Of a stretch of 64,000 nt of DNA, positions 63,561-64,000 are shown piece by piece (position 1 is the first letter of the stretch; each line of letters opens with the position of its first letter). The notes beneath the pieces were generated by a model. It saw only the letters and a list, made by a program, of their open reading frames with translations. It was not told the DNA's origin and did not search any database. The position numbers and the translations under genes were made by a program. The DNA comes from CADEGL01 sp050180485 (GTDB taxonomy: Bacteria > Pseudomonadota > Alphaproteobacteria > CADEGL01), in contig JBFXED010000002.1 in assembly GCA_050180485.1 (NCBI GenBank), positions 62,001-126,000 of the forward strand, read 5' to 3'.

Positions 63561-64000
63561 GGCCGGTCCAGGAGGCCGCGGTCTTGTCGATGATCGCGGC
63601 CGCCTCCTCCACATGGCTCTCGTCGATGATGAGCGGCGGCGCCAAACGCACCACGTTATCGCCCGCGCCCACGGTGATCAGACCGTTGGCCAGAAGCCGC
63701 TCGCCCAGCGTGTCGTTCGGGACCCGACACTTCAGGCCCAGCATCAGGCCCATGCCACGCAGCTCTTCGAACACGGTGGGGTGCTTGCGCACGATCACGT
63801 TCAGCTTGTCCTGCGTGATCTTGGCCATGCGGTCGACGTTGGTCATGAAACCGTCGGACTCCAGCACGTCGAGCACGGCGTTGCCGACCGCCATGGCCAG
63901 CGGATTGCCGCCGAAGGTCGAACCGTGACTGCCATAGGTCATGCCGACGGCGGCCTTTTCGGTCGCCAGCAAGGCACCCAACGGGAACCCGCCGCCAAAG
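63553..64000 (-). CDS. argD: Acetylornithine/succinyldiaminopimelate aminotransferase (partial, C-terminal part)
   Basis: The 3' end of a class III aminotransferase; the 5' part lies beyond the window. The visible part has GGGFPLGALLATEKAA, GSHGSTFGGNPLAMAVGNAVLDVL, ELRGMGLMLGL and VVRLAPPLIIDESHVEEA. The overlap with argF marks an argDF operon reading leftward. Confidence 0.92.
   Translation of the reverse strand, partial: FGGGFPLGALLATEKAAVGMTYGSHGSTFGGNPLAMAVGNAVLDVLESDGFMTNVDRMAKITQDKLNVIVRKHPTVFEELRGMGLMLGLKCRVPNDTLGERLLANGLITVGAGDNVVRLAPPLIIDESHVEEAAAIIDKTAASWTGHA

Overview
The window is high-GC chromosomal DNA, most likely from an alphaproteobacterium (Rhodospirillales/Hyphomicrobiales-like). 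The evidence is a class I lysyl-tRNA synthetase, a COX15-type heme A synthase, a SAM-II riboswitch in front of metZ, a GcvA-type LysR regulator, and a Zur/ZnuABC block with an alphaproteobacterial-style Zur box. Genes are densely packed, often with 4-bp start/stop overlaps, and most of the window is housekeeping or ordinary accessory metabolism.

Layout. 0-12.5 kb: two tandem membrane-anchored paralogues, lysK, a DinG/Rad3-type helicase, a LysE exporter, a hydrolase, an orphan cysD-like gene, heme A synthase, a Tat-exported PhoX-type phosphatase and a secreted DUF6134-like protein, ending in a dense palindromic element. 12.6-18 kb: the pdeM-lhr DNA-repair pair, psuG, and a split sulfopyruvate/phosphonopyruvate decarboxylase-like pair. 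18-23.6 kb: zinc homeostasis, with znuB-znuC-zur divergent from znuA-DUF1007-nicO across a double Zur box. 23.7-28.6 kb: purEK, an L-2-hydroxyglutarate-oxidase-like flavoprotein and a triple-Rid-domain protein. 28.9-33.5 kb: a branched-chain amino-acid-type ABC transporter, with a perfect hairpin between the binding-protein gene and the permease genes. 33.5-39.7 kb: an ECF sigma / anti-sigma-like / periplasmic metal-sensor-like / RND efflux cluster reading leftwards, resembling the cnrHYX logic. 39.7-45.2 kb: small envelope proteins, a flavin monooxygenase with an NTF2-like N-terminus, and a methyltransferase.

45.27-53.52 kb is a genomic island. Two identical 48-bp copies of the tRNA-Gly(CCC) 3' half flank it (period 8,197 bp). 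The intact tRNA lies at the right end, beside what looks like the C-terminal remnant of a tyrosine integrase. Its cargo is an FtsH protease gene divergent from an overlapping operon: an AMP-forming acyl/acetyl-CoA synthetase, 2-oxoacid dehydrogenase E1 alpha, E1 beta, lipoyl E2 and a free-standing acyl carrier protein. A near-consensus FNR/FixK box sits in the shared promoter region. I infer an oxygen-limitation-induced acyl-supply and proteostasis module, and this is the most interesting system in the window.

53.6-64 kb: a radical SAM protein, the SAM-II riboswitch with a terminator ahead of metZ, apaG, folE, argE, an FMN reductase, a GcvA-like regulator, a single-domain RidA, a thioesterase-fold protein, a lipoprotein, hslO (Hsp33), argF, and an argD gene cut by the window edge. 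No CRISPR array, rRNA, intact transposase or replication origin was seen.
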